Positions 7,097-13,676 of a stretch of 36,875 nt of DNA are shown here, in pieces. This DNA is from an uncultured Gemmiger sp. GTDB lineage: Bacteria; Bacillota; Clostridia; Oscillospirales; Ruminococcaceae. The stretch covers positions 1 through 36,875 of the forward strand of contig CALXHS010000083.1 of the NCBI GenBank assembly GCA_944388165.1, read 5' to 3'. The notes beneath the pieces are model-generated. The model did no database searches. It had not been told where the DNA came from and worked only from the letters and a program-made list of their open reading frames with translations. Every line of letters begins with the position of its first letter. The stretch's first letter is position 1. The position numbers and the translations under genes are program-made.

Positions 7097-7282
7097 TCAT
7101 CCGCGGTGACGGCGCATGAGCCAATCCTCGCACAGGTCATAGGCCTCCTGCAGAGAATTGGACACGCAGCTGAACAGTTCCCCACTTTCCGCACGGTAGG
7201 AATACTCGATCTTCTGCTGCCCGGATTTCACGGCAACCGTCCGATAACGCTCCTCACCAGGAACAAGATATGCAACCTCCAC
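7097..7282 (-). CDS. small conserved-looking protein of unknown function (61 aa)
   Basis: A 61-residue soluble acidic/basic protein without membrane span or recognised motif; it contains QQKIEYSYRAESGELFSCVSN followed by a helical SLQEAYDLCEDWLMRR tail. Its reality is supported by its own candidate extended -10 promoter upstream and a strong terminator just after the stop. The start is a GTG at 7282; a GGGGG run 7 nt ahead is the likely ribosome binding site. A second GGAGG lies inside the gene but has no in-frame start after it. Function unknown; not seen to be part of a neighbouring operon. Confidence 0.6.
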   Translation of the reverse strand: MEVAYLVPGEERYRTVAVKSGQQKIEYSYRAESGELFSCVSNSLQEAYDLCEDWLMRRHRG

Positions 7283-7333
7283 AAGATGACCCCCAATACA
7301 TTTTGTATGGCCGGTTTTTGGCCGCCGTGCAAT

Positions 7334-7362
7334 ATTCTAGCACAACGCTGCCGTTTTTCCCA
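7334..7362 (-). promoter_or_regulatory. candidate extended -10 promoter for the 61-aa gene
   Basis: Minus strand TAGAAT (7339-7334) preceded by TGC, an extended -10 arrangement. The -35 position (TGGGAA) is poor. Between the promoter and the start codon lies the inverted repeat ATACA-TTT-TGTAT (7296-7308). Confidence 0.35.
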
Positions 7363-7454
7363 TGGATTTTGGGCCCGAAGCGCTGCGGCCCGCCAGTGCG
7401 GCGATTTCCCGCGCACCGTTTTGCATCTTTGTTGCCTGAGGGGGTCATGCGGGC

Positions 7455-8000
7455 TTACAGCGTCTGTGTGTGCAGCACCTGCCCGCTCAGGTCCTTCCAG
7501 ACGGCGGCGTCATCCTCCAGAATCATGTAACCTCGGGCGGAGTTTTCCTTGGGGATGGAAACCGAACCCGGGTTGAAGTAGAAGTTATCCTGCCCGAACG
7601 GCTGCCACGCCGGGATATGGGTGTGACCATGGAGCAGAATATCCCCCGGATGCAAGGCGGGCAGCTGCTGCAGATGGTAGTGATGGCCGTGGGTGGCAAA
7701 AACCATCCGTTTGCCCACAAACAACAGACAATAGTCCGCCATGACGGGGAATTCCAGCACCATCTGATCCACCTCGGTGTCGCAGTTGCCCCGCACACAG
7801 GCCAGATCCCCCGCCCGGGCGTTGAGCATGGCCGCCACCGCCTTGGGGTCATATCCCTCCGGCAGGTCATTCCGCGGGCCGTGGTAGAGGATATCCCCCA
7901 GCAGCAGAAGGCGGTCGGACTTCTCAGCGTCCATGGCACGCAGCAGTTCCCGGCAGTACTTGGCCGAACCGTGGATATCGGATGCGATCATCAGTTTCAT
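7455..8000 (-). CDS. yfcE: YfcE-family metallophosphodiesterase
   Basis: A 181-residue calcineurin-like phosphoesterase. Metal-binding motifs appear in order: SDIHG (about 7-11), GDILYHGPRN (35-44), RGNCDTEVDQM (70-80), THGHHYH and GHTHIP, with FNPGSVSIPKE near the end. These follow Escherichia coli YfcE nearly motif for motif, including the LPEGYDP stretch. YfcE hydrolyses phosphodiester bonds in vitro with manganese; the physiological substrate is not known. The ATG has AAAAGGGGA upstream. It follows the GNAT gene by 16 nt and is probably co-transcribed with it. No clear terminator was found after its stop. Confidence 0.92.
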   Translation of the reverse strand: MKLMIASDIHGSAKYCRELLRAMDAEKSDRLLLLGDILYHGPRNDLPEGYDPKAVAAMLNARAGDLACVRGNCDTEVDQMVLEFPVMADYCLLFVGKRMVFATHGHHYHLQQLPALHPGDILLHGHTHIPAWQPFGQDNFYFNPGSVSIPKENSARGYMILEDDAAVWKDLSGQVLHTQTL

Positions 8001-8016
8001 GGCAAATCTCCCCTTT

Positions 8017-8502
8017 TCAGAATGTCAGGCGCATCTGGTGCCAGCGCACCCCGCCGTGAACAGAACCGCAGAAACCTTCGTCCACAAACCCCAGAGAGGA
8101 ATAATAGGCAAGCCGGTGTTCCTTGCAGGTGAGCACCAGCCCCCGGCGTCCCTGGCTGCGGGCGTGTTCGGTCATGGCCCGCACCAGCCGGGCACCATAC
8201 CCACGGCAGCGGTCCTGTTCCCGCACATCCAGGCCGAAGATCATCTGCCAGGCTCCCTGTTCGTCGTGCAGTTCTGCCTGCTCATACATGCAGTCCTGCA
8301 GATCGGGCAGGTCGGTGACCATGCCGTTGATGAAGCCCACCAGTTCCCCCTCTTCATTGAGCAGGAGAAGGAAGTGGTCGGCAAACACCTTCAGGCGCTG
8401 TTCCAGAGATTGAGGCGTGGCAGCTTCCGCCGGCGGGAAACAGGCGGCTTCCAGGGCGGCAATGGCCTGCAGATCCTGGGACTGTGCAGCTCGTATCGTC
8501 AT
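8017..8502 (-). CDS. GNAT-family N-acetyltransferase
   Basis: A 161-residue acetyltransferase of the GNAT fold. The acetyl-CoA binding motif A is visible as GLDVREQDRCRGYGARLVRAM (Q/R-x-x-G-x-G/A), followed by a strand LVLTCKEHRLAYYSSLGF and the C-terminal SVHGGVRWHQM. The LTCK...YYSSLGF...HGG pattern is that of the arylalkylamine/polyamine-like acyltransferase branch seen in many Firmicutes. Substrate unknown. An AGGAAGGA site precedes the ATG. It sits between a terminator (8533-8549) and yfcE. No separate promoter was recognised in the 30 nt between, so expression may depend on read-through of that terminator. Confidence 0.85.
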   Translation of the reverse strand: MTIRAAQSQDLQAIAALEAACFPPAEAATPQSLEQRLKVFADHFLLLLNEEGELVGFINGMVTDLPDLQDCMYEQAELHDEQGAWQMIFGLDVREQDRCRGYGARLVRAMTEHARSQGRRGLVLTCKEHRLAYYSSLGFVDEGFCGSVHGGVRWHQMRLTF

Positions 8503-8532
8503 GGGTGAATCATCCTTCCTGTTTCGAAAAAA

Positions 8533-8549
8533 GCCCGGCGGCGCCGGGC
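8533..8549 (-). terminator. intrinsic terminator after the SGNH esterase gene
   Basis: Stem GCCCGGC / GCCGGGC with a 3-nt loop, followed on the minus strand by TTTTTT. It lies just past the stop of the esterase gene and ahead of the GNAT gene. Confidence 0.85.
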
Positions 8550-8559
8550 AGTTTCTGCT

Positions 8560-9324
8560 TTATTGCATCATTTTGCCAAAGGCATCCCCCGCCTGGGTGC
8601 CCACCTCTTCATAGGTCTGCTGGTGATAGTGAAAATGATCCTTCATCAGCGCAAGGCAGGGCGCAAAGCTGCCCACCATCGTCACGTCGGGCAGTTCCTG
8701 ACAAAGCTGTTCCTGGGCCCGGCGGATGACCTCATACCGGGCATCCACCGCCCGGCTGTCTTCGCCCTGCCGGGAGGTAGGATAGGAGGCATAGTTGAAG
8801 TGACCGATCTGGATGAGACCGCACTGCTCGGCTCCTGCCTGTTTGAGCATGGCCCAGATGCGGGCAAAGTTCTGCCGGTACTCCTCGCCGGACACATCGA
8901 GATCACCGTCGGTCTCGCCCTGGCACCACACCACCAGGATGTGGGCGGGCACGGTGCCCTGTTCTTGGAGAAAGCCCCGGGCAGCCCGCAGACGGTCGGC
9001 GGCATCAGCAGCCAGGACTTCCAGCCAGCGGGCGGTGGAAGTACCTCCCTCCGAGGCCGACACGGCCACCACACTGCGGCCGGTGGCTGCCGCATAGGCG
9101 TTGACAAAGGCCGAGACCATACTGCCGGACTTTTTATCCTCGTCGTCAATACCGTCGGTACGGTTTTCGGCAAAACCGAAAGGCTCCTCAATGGGAACCA
9201 GTTGGTCCGGCGCGGTGACGGCGCGGTATTCCAGCCCCACGGAAGGAGGGCATTTCTGCGCCGCTTCGGCCTCGCCCCGGCCTGCCATGTTGGACTGGCC
9301 AGCAAACAAAATCAGATCGGTCAT
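8560..9324 (-). CDS. SGNH/sialate O-acetylesterase-domain protein
   Basis: A 254-residue protein of the sialate O-acetylesterase (DUF303/CE6-like) SGNH hydrolase group. The nucleophile block is FAGQSNMAGRGE (about residues 7-18, Ser in GQSN), a second block is WCQGETDGD, and a C-terminal DHFHYHQQTY supplies a D-x-x-H pair. Such enzymes remove acetyl esters from sugars such as sialic acid or xylan. No signal peptide is present, so it would act inside the cell on imported sugars. The ATG follows AAGGGGGG and is 13 nt downstream of queA, so the two are probably one transcript. The true substrate cannot be told from sequence. Confidence 0.85.
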   Translation of the reverse strand: MTDLILFAGQSNMAGRGEAEAAQKCPPSVGLEYRAVTAPDQLVPIEEPFGFAENRTDGIDDEDKKSGSMVSAFVNAYAAATGRSVVAVSASEGGTSTARWLEVLAADAADRLRAARGFLQEQGTVPAHILVVWCQGETDGDLDVSGEEYRQNFARIWAMLKQAGAEQCGLIQIGHFNYASYPTSRQGEDSRAVDARYEVIRRAQEQLCQELPDVTMVGSFAPCLALMKDHFHYHQQTYEEVGTQAGDAFGKMMQ

Positions 9325-9337
9325 GGTACTGCCCCCC

Positions 9338-10366
9338 TTACTCGATGAGCATAGCGTCCCCGAAGGAGAAGAAGCGGTACTTTTCCTGCACCGCCACCTT
9401 GTAGGCTGCCATGGTCTTTTCGTAGCCGTAGAAGGCAGAAATGAGCATGATCAAGGTGCTTTCCGGCAGGTGGAAGTTGGTGACCAGGGCATCAATGGCA
9501 TGCAGTTCCACACCGGGGTAAAGGAAGATGTCGGTGCTGCCGCTGCAGGGTACGATTTTGCCGTAGCGTGCCCAGACAGCTTCCAGGGTACGGCAGCTGG
9601 TTGTGCCCACCGCCACCACCCGGTGGCCGCCGGCGCGGGCTTCGTTGATGGCAGCCGCGGCGGCTTCGTCCACGCAGTACCATTCGCTGTGCATGTGGTG
9701 GTCCTCGATGGACTCCTCATTCACCGGGCGGAAGGTGCCCAGACCCACATGCAGGGTCACTTCCACGATCTTGATGCCCTTATCCTCGATGGTCTTGAGC
9801 AGTTCCGGGGTAAAATGCAGCCCGGCGGTGGGAGCGGCGGCACTGCCCAGTTCCTTGGCGTAGACGGTCTGGTACTGGCTCTGGTCCTCCAGCTGCTTGG
9901 TGATGTAGGGCGGCAGAGGCATCTTGCCGAACTCGTCCAGCTTCTCGTACAGAGTCTGGGTATCATAGGAGAAGGTCACCAGCTTGTTGCCGTCGGGCAG
10001 GGTCTCGTCCACCACGGCGGTCAGGCTGCCGTCACCGAATTTCAGATGGGTGCCCGCCTGCATGCGGCGGCCAGGACGGGCCAGACATTCCCAGGTATCC
10101 CCTTTTGCCTGGCGCAGCAGCAGCACTTCGCACACGGCGCCGGTGGGGACTTTTTCTCCGATAAGGCGGGCGGGCAGCACCTTGGAATTGTTTACCACCA
10201 GCACATCCCCCGGGTTCAGGTGGGAGGGCAGATCATGGAAAATCTCGTGTTTGATGGAATCGTCGGCACGGTTCAGCACCATCAGCCGGGCGCTGTCCCG
10301 GGGGTCGGCGGGTTCCTGGGCGATAAGCTCTTTGGGAAGATCATACCAAAAGTCTTTTTTCAGCAT
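9338..10366 (-). CDS. queA: S-adenosylmethionine:tRNA ribosyltransferase-isomerase
   Basis: A 342-residue protein with the standard QueA sequence from the N-terminal F-x-Y-x-L-P-x-E-L-I-A-Q-x-P opening (DFWYDLPKELIAQEP), through RLIGEK, PTAGLHFT, VTLHVGLGTFRPV and FHLPESTLIMLISAF. QueA transfers the ribosyl part of SAM to preQ1-modified tRNA to make epoxyqueuosine at the wobble position of GUN anticodons. The length is typical. The start at 10366 has AAAGGA 8 nt upstream. It is transcribed away from the lysine operon. No tgt or other queuosine gene is visible in the window. Confidence 0.97.
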   Translation of the reverse strand: MLKKDFWYDLPKELIAQEPADPRDSARLMVLNRADDSIKHEIFHDLPSHLNPGDVLVVNNSKVLPARLIGEKVPTGAVCEVLLLRQAKGDTWECLARPGRRMQAGTHLKFGDGSLTAVVDETLPDGNKLVTFSYDTQTLYEKLDEFGKMPLPPYITKQLEDQSQYQTVYAKELGSAAAPTAGLHFTPELLKTIEDKGIKIVEVTLHVGLGTFRPVNEESIEDHHMHSEWYCVDEAAAAAINEARAGGHRVVAVGTTSCRTLEAVWARYGKIVPCSGSTDIFLYPGVELHAIDALVTNFHLPESTLIMLISAFYGYEKTMAAYKVAVQEKYRFFSFGDAMLIE

Positions 10367-10386
10367 AGTTTTGCATCCTTTTTACG

Positions 10387-10415
10387 TTGACAATCAGGGG
10401 CGGCAATGCTATTAT
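10387..10415 (+). promoter_or_regulatory. promoter of the lysine-riboswitch operon
   Basis: TTGACA (10387-10392) and TATTAT (10410-10415) with a 17-nt spacer. The riboswitch aptamer begins about 36 nt after the -10. A small hairpin (GGCGGC / GCCGCC, 10424-10445) lies in between. Confidence 0.9.
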
Positions 10416-10450
10416 GAACACATGGCGGCGGTGGTTTAAGCCGCCGTTTG

Positions 10451-10619
10451 AACACAGAGGCGCGGGCAACATCAGTATCCGCAGGTTTTCGGCCAGCCAG
10501 GCAGCGGCCGCGGAGAAAGGGTTTCCCGCCGAAGGCGATGCACGGCACGCATCGGCCTGGGTCCGCCGCCGAACAGGGACGGAACTGTCATGCCGGATTC
10601 CGGTATGGTGCGCTGTGTT
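10451..10619 (+). ncRNA. lysine riboswitch aptamer (L box)
   Basis: The P1 helix closes perfectly between AACACAG (10451-10457) and CTGTGTT (10613-10619). Inside are conserved L-box pieces: AGAGGCGCGGGC near the 5' side, ATCAGTAT, GAAAGGGTTTCCCGCCGAAGGCGATGC split over the P3/P4 side, CTGGGTCCGCC, GGACGGAACTGTCATG, and a P5-like hairpin TGCCGGATTCCGGTA. The lysine riboswitch binds L-lysine and ends transcription of lysine biosynthesis genes. The adjacent terminator (10651-10677) and the downstream asd-dapA-dapB operon fit this. The call rests on matching the B. subtilis lysC leader pattern by eye. Confidence 0.9.
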
Positions 10620-10650
10620 GTATGCAATGTACCATTATATTGCATTTTGT

Positions 10651-10677
10651 GCCGGTTTTCAAGCCGGTTTTTTTATT
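10651..10677 (+). terminator. riboswitch-controlled terminator upstream of asd
   Basis: CCGGTT-TTCA-AGCCGG hairpin followed by TTTTTTTATT. A separate 7-bp hairpin ATGCAAT / ATTGCAT lies between P1 and the terminator and may take part in the anti-terminated fold. It is placed where lysine binding would stop transcription. Confidence 0.85.
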
Positions 10678-10711
10678 GCCTTCGGGTGATGGGAAGCCGC
10701 AGACAAACCAA

Positions 10712-10761
10712 GGCGGAGGGAACCTCCGCCGGATGTACCGCATAATATGGATTGTATGCGG
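10712..10761 (+). other. two leader hairpins between terminator and asd
   Basis: Two perfect stems follow each other: GGCGGAGG / CCTCCGCC (10712-10730, 3-nt loop) and CCGCATA / TATGCGG (10737-10761, 11-nt loop). Neither has a T-tract, so neither is an intrinsic terminator. They lie in the part of the leader present only in full-length operon mRNA, about 30-80 nt before the asd start. A role in mRNA stability or in a further control step is possible; unproven. Confidence 0.5.
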
Positions 10762-10790
10762 GGCACAGCACGAAAGGAAGGTATGTAAAG

Positions 10791-11867
10791 ATGAAACAGT
10801 ACAAAGTTGGCGTTGTAGGTGCCACCGGCATGGTCGGGCAGCGGTTTGTGACCCTGCTGGCCCAGCACCCCTGGTTCCACATCACCGCTCTGGCGGCTTC
10901 CGCCCGTTCCGCCGGCCAGGCCTATGAAAAGGCCGTAGGCAATCGTTGGGCCATGCAGTCCCCCATGCCGGACAGCGTGAAGGATATGGTGGTCATGGAC
11001 GCTGCCGATGTGCAGGCTGTGGCTGACAAGGTCGATTTTGTTTTCTGCGCCGTCAACATGAAAAAGGATGAGATCAAGGCTCTGGAAGAGGCTTACGCCA
11101 AGGCGGAATGCCCCGTGGTCTCCAACAACAGCGCTCACCGCTTCACTCCGGACGTGCCCATGGTGGTGCCCGAGATCAACGCCGATCACATCGAGATCAT
11201 CCCCGCCCAGCGCAAGCGTCTGGGCACCAAGCGCGGCTTTATCGCCGTAAAGAGCAACTGCAGCCTGCAGAGCTATGTGCCTGCCCTGCATCCTCTGCGG
11301 GAGTACGGCATCACCAAGTGCCTGGTCTGCACCTATCAGGCCATCTCCGGTGCCGGCAAGACTTTTGAGACCTTCCCGGATATCCTGGACAACGTCATCC
11401 CTTACATCGGCGGTGAGGAAGAAAAGAGCGAGCAGGAACCCCTGAAGCTGTGGGGCCACATTGAAGGCGACCGCATCGTTTCCGCCGACGGCCCTTCCTT
11501 CACCGCCCAGTGCCTGCGCGTGCCCGTTTCCGACGGCCATGTGGGCGCGGTGTTCGTAAGCTTCGAGAAAAAGCCCAGCAAGGAAGAGATTCTCTCCGCC
11601 TGGGCCCAGTTCCACGGCGCCGCCCAGGATCTGCAGCTGCCCAGCGCCCCGAAGCAGTTCCTGCACTACTTTGAGGAAAACGACCGTCCCCAGCCCAAGC
11701 TGGACCGCATGATCGAAAACGGCATGGCTGTGAGCATCGGCCGTCTGCGGGAAGATACCCAGTACGATTACAAGTTTGTCTGCCTGTCTCACAACACCCT
11801 GCGCGGCGCTGCGGGCGGCGCCGTCCTGCTGGCGGAACTGCTGGCGGCCAAGGGCTACCTGGACTAA
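10791..11867 (+). CDS. asd: aspartate-semialdehyde dehydrogenase (archaeal/fungal-type subfamily)
   Basis: A 358-residue enzyme that reduces aspartyl phosphate to aspartate semialdehyde, the branch point to lysine, diaminopimelate, methionine and threonine. The N-terminal NADP-binding motif is VGATGMVGQRFV (about 9-20), the catalytic Cys157 is in SNCSLQ, and VPVSDGHVGAVFV lies near residue 245. The wording SNCSLQSYVPALHPL and the PYIGGEEEKSEQEPLKLWGH stretch point to the archaeal/fungal-type subfamily rather than the B. subtilis type. ATG 10791 is chosen over upstream in-frame codons because AAGGAAGGT precedes it and the N-terminus then starts directly with the Rossmann fold. First gene of the lysine operon; dapA follows after 39 nt. 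Confidence 0.95.
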   Translation: MKQYKVGVVGATGMVGQRFVTLLAQHPWFHITALAASARSAGQAYEKAVGNRWAMQSPMPDSVKDMVVMDAADVQAVADKVDFVFCAVNMKKDEIKALEEAYAKAECPVVSNNSAHRFTPDVPMVVPEINADHIEIIPAQRKRLGTKRGFIAVKSNCSLQSYVPALHPLREYGITKCLVCTYQAISGAGKTFETFPDILDNVIPYIGGEEEKSEQEPLKLWGHIEGDRIVSADGPSFTAQCLRVPVSDGHVGAVFVSFEKKPSKEEILSAWAQFHGAAQDLQLPSAPKQFLHYFEENDRPQPKLDRMIENGMAVSIGRLREDTQYDYKFVCLSHNTLRGAAGGAVLLAELLAAKGYLD

Positions 11868-11906
11868 AGCCCCATTTTGCCTTTGCACAAGAAGGAGACC
11901 TCCTTT

Positions 11907-12800
11907 ATGAAGAAGCCTGTTTTTACCGGCGCCGGCGTGGCCATCATCACCCCCATGAACGCGGACGGCACGGTCAATTTCAATGAGCTGGGCCGCATTA
12001 TCGATCACCAGATCGAAAACAGCACCGATGCCATCATTATCTGCGGCACCACCGGCGAATCCGCCACCCTGACCCACGAGGAGCATGTGGCCTGCATCCG
12101 CTATGCGGTGGAGCGCACCGCCCACCGGGTTTCGGTGGTGGCGGGCACCGGCTCCAACCACACCGATTACGCCATCGAGCTTTCCCAGGAAGCAGAAAAG
12201 GCCGGGGCCGACGCTCTGCTGCTGGTCACCCCCTATTACAGCAAGGCCAGCCAGGCCGGTCTGATCGCCCATTTCACCGCTATTGCCAAGTCGGTGTCTC
12301 TGCCCTGCATTCTGTACAATGTGCCTTCCCGCACCGGGTGCAACATTCAGCCTGCAACCCTGGCGAAGCTGGCCGAGATTCCCAACATCAATGCGGTGAA
12401 GGAAGCCACCGGCAACATCTCTCAGGTGGCCGACGTGGCCGCCCTGTGCGGAGAAAACCTGAACATCTATTCCGGCAACGACGACCAGATCGTGCCGGTG
12501 CTGTCCCTGGGCGGCAAAGGCGTGATCAGTGTTCTGTCCAACGTGGCGCCCCGCCAGGCCCATGACATCTGCCAGGCCTGGTTCGACGGCAATCCCGCCG
12601 AAAGTCTGCGCCTGCAGCTGGAAGCTCTGCCCCTGTGCCATGCCCTGTTCGCCGATGTGAACCCCATCCCGGTGAAGTGGGCCATGAACCGCCTGGGCTG
12701 GGCCGCCGGTCCCCTGCGTCTGCCTCTTTGCGACCCCGATGAGGCCGTGCAGCAGCGCCTGGAGACGGAAATGAAGAAATACGGTCTTTTGAAGGACTGA
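11907..12800 (+). CDS. dapA: 4-hydroxy-tetrahydrodipicolinate synthase
   Basis: A 297-residue aldolase that condenses pyruvate with aspartate semialdehyde, the first committed step to lysine and diaminopimelate. Key residues match the E. coli enzyme: Thr48-Thr49 in GTTGES, Tyr137 in LYNVPSRTG, Arg142, and the Schiff-base Lys165 in AVKEATGN. An AAGGAGACC site lies 7 nt before the ATG at 11907. It follows asd in the same operon. A strong hairpin with T-tract (12809-12866) lies between it and dapB, so part of the transcripts may end here. Confidence 0.97.
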   Translation: MKKPVFTGAGVAIITPMNADGTVNFNELGRIIDHQIENSTDAIIICGTTGESATLTHEEHVACIRYAVERTAHRVSVVAGTGSNHTDYAIELSQEAEKAGADALLLVTPYYSKASQAGLIAHFTAIAKSVSLPCILYNVPSRTGCNIQPATLAKLAEIPNINAVKEATGNISQVADVAALCGENLNIYSGNDDQIVPVLSLGGKGVISVLSNVAPRQAHDICQAWFDGNPAESLRLQLEALPLCHALFADVNPIPVKWAMNRLGWAAGPLRLPLCDPDEAVQQRLETEMKKYGLLKD

Positions 12801-12808
12801 GTTTGAGC

Positions 12809-12866
12809 CACAGGGCCCGCCGTGTTCCGCCAAGCAAGCGGGCCGCCGCGGGCCCTGTGTGTCTTT
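12809..12866 (+). terminator. terminator between dapA and dapB
   Basis: A 12-bp perfect stem CACAGGGCCCGC / GCGGGCCCTGTG (12809-12820 and 12848-12859) encloses a 27-nt loop and is followed by TGTCTTTTTCT. It sits inside the lysine operon. No consensus promoter is seen between it and dapB, so it probably works as a partial terminator that lowers dapB and later genes, or protects an upstream mRNA end. Confidence 0.75.
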
Positions 12867-12899
12867 TTCTGCAATACAGTAAAGGAAGTGGATTTACCA

Positions 12900-13676
12900 A
12901 TGACCGATCTGATCATTCAGGGCATCGGTGGCCGCATGGGCCATGCGCTGCTGGAAAAAATTGCCGCCCGTACCGACTGCCGCGTGGTGGCGGGCGTGGA
13001 CCCCAACGCCGGAGATTCTGTGAACGGCATCCCGGTGTATCCCACCGTAAACGATCTGCCCGCCGGTACCAAGGGCGTCATCATCGACTTTACCTCCCCC
13101 GCTGGGGCGGTGGCTGCCGCCGAGTACGGCGCTGACCATGGCATTCCCTGCGTCATCTGCTCCACCGGCCTGAGCAAGGAGGAGGAAGCCCGCCTGGAAG
13201 CCGCCAGCGAGAAGGTTGCCATCTTCCGCAGCGCCAACATGTCGGTGGGCATCAACGTGCTCATTGAACTGTGCAAGCGGGCCGTGACTCTCTTTGACGG
13301 TGAGTTCGACATTGAGATCGTGGAGAAACACCACCACAACAAGCTGGACGCTCCCAGCGGCACCGCCCTGATGATTGCGGATGCCATCAATGCCCAGGCG
13401 GGCGGGCGGTATGAGTATATCTACGACCGCCATGATGTGCGCCGCAAACGCGGTGAGCAGGAACTGGGCATCAGCGCGGTGCGCGGCGGCGGTATCGTGG
13501 GCGACCACGACGTGCTGTTCTGCGGTGCCGAGGAAGTGGTCACCCTGAGCCACGTGGCCCAGAGCCGCGGCGTTTTTGCGGACGGTGCCATCCAGGCCGC
13601 TCTCTTCCTGAATGACCGTGCCCCCGGCTACTACACCATGAGCGACATGCTCCAGGGGAAACTGTCATGCGTATAA
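12900..13676 (+). CDS. dapB: 4-hydroxy-tetrahydrodipicolinate reductase
   Basis: A 258-residue NAD(P)H-dependent reductase, the second step of diaminopimelate synthesis. It has the N-terminal GIGGRMG nucleotide loop (8-14) and the signature EKHHHNKLDAPSGTAL (142-157), where the histidine pair and Lys act in catalysis, followed by AVRGGGIVGDH near residue 190. The ATG at 12900 has AAAGGAAG upstream. Its end overlaps the start of the capA-like gene by 10 nt, which suggests translational coupling. Length is normal for the family. Confidence 0.96.
   Translation: MTDLIIQGIGGRMGHALLEKIAARTDCRVVAGVDPNAGDSVNGIPVYPTVNDLPAGTKGVIIDFTSPAGAVAAAEYGADHGIPCVICSTGLSKEEEARLEAASEKVAIFRSANMSVGINVLIELCKRAVTLFDGEFDIEIVEKHHHNKLDAPSGTALMIADAINAQAGGRYEYIYDRHDVRRKRGEQELGISAVRGGGIVGDHDVLFCGAEEVVTLSHVAQSRGVFADGAIQAALFLNDRAPGYYTMSDMLQGKLSCV

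Noticed and set aside
10424-10445. GGCGGC/GCCGCC hairpin just before the L-box as part of the aptamer
   Set aside because: P1 of the aptamer closes perfectly at 10451-10619 without it, so it is a separate leader hairpin at most.
10659-12833. A 724-codon open frame on the minus strand across asd and dapA
   Set aside because: It lies antisense to two firmly identified enzymes; the translation is rich in His, Gly and Gln with no family pattern, as expected from GC-rich codon use on the other strand.
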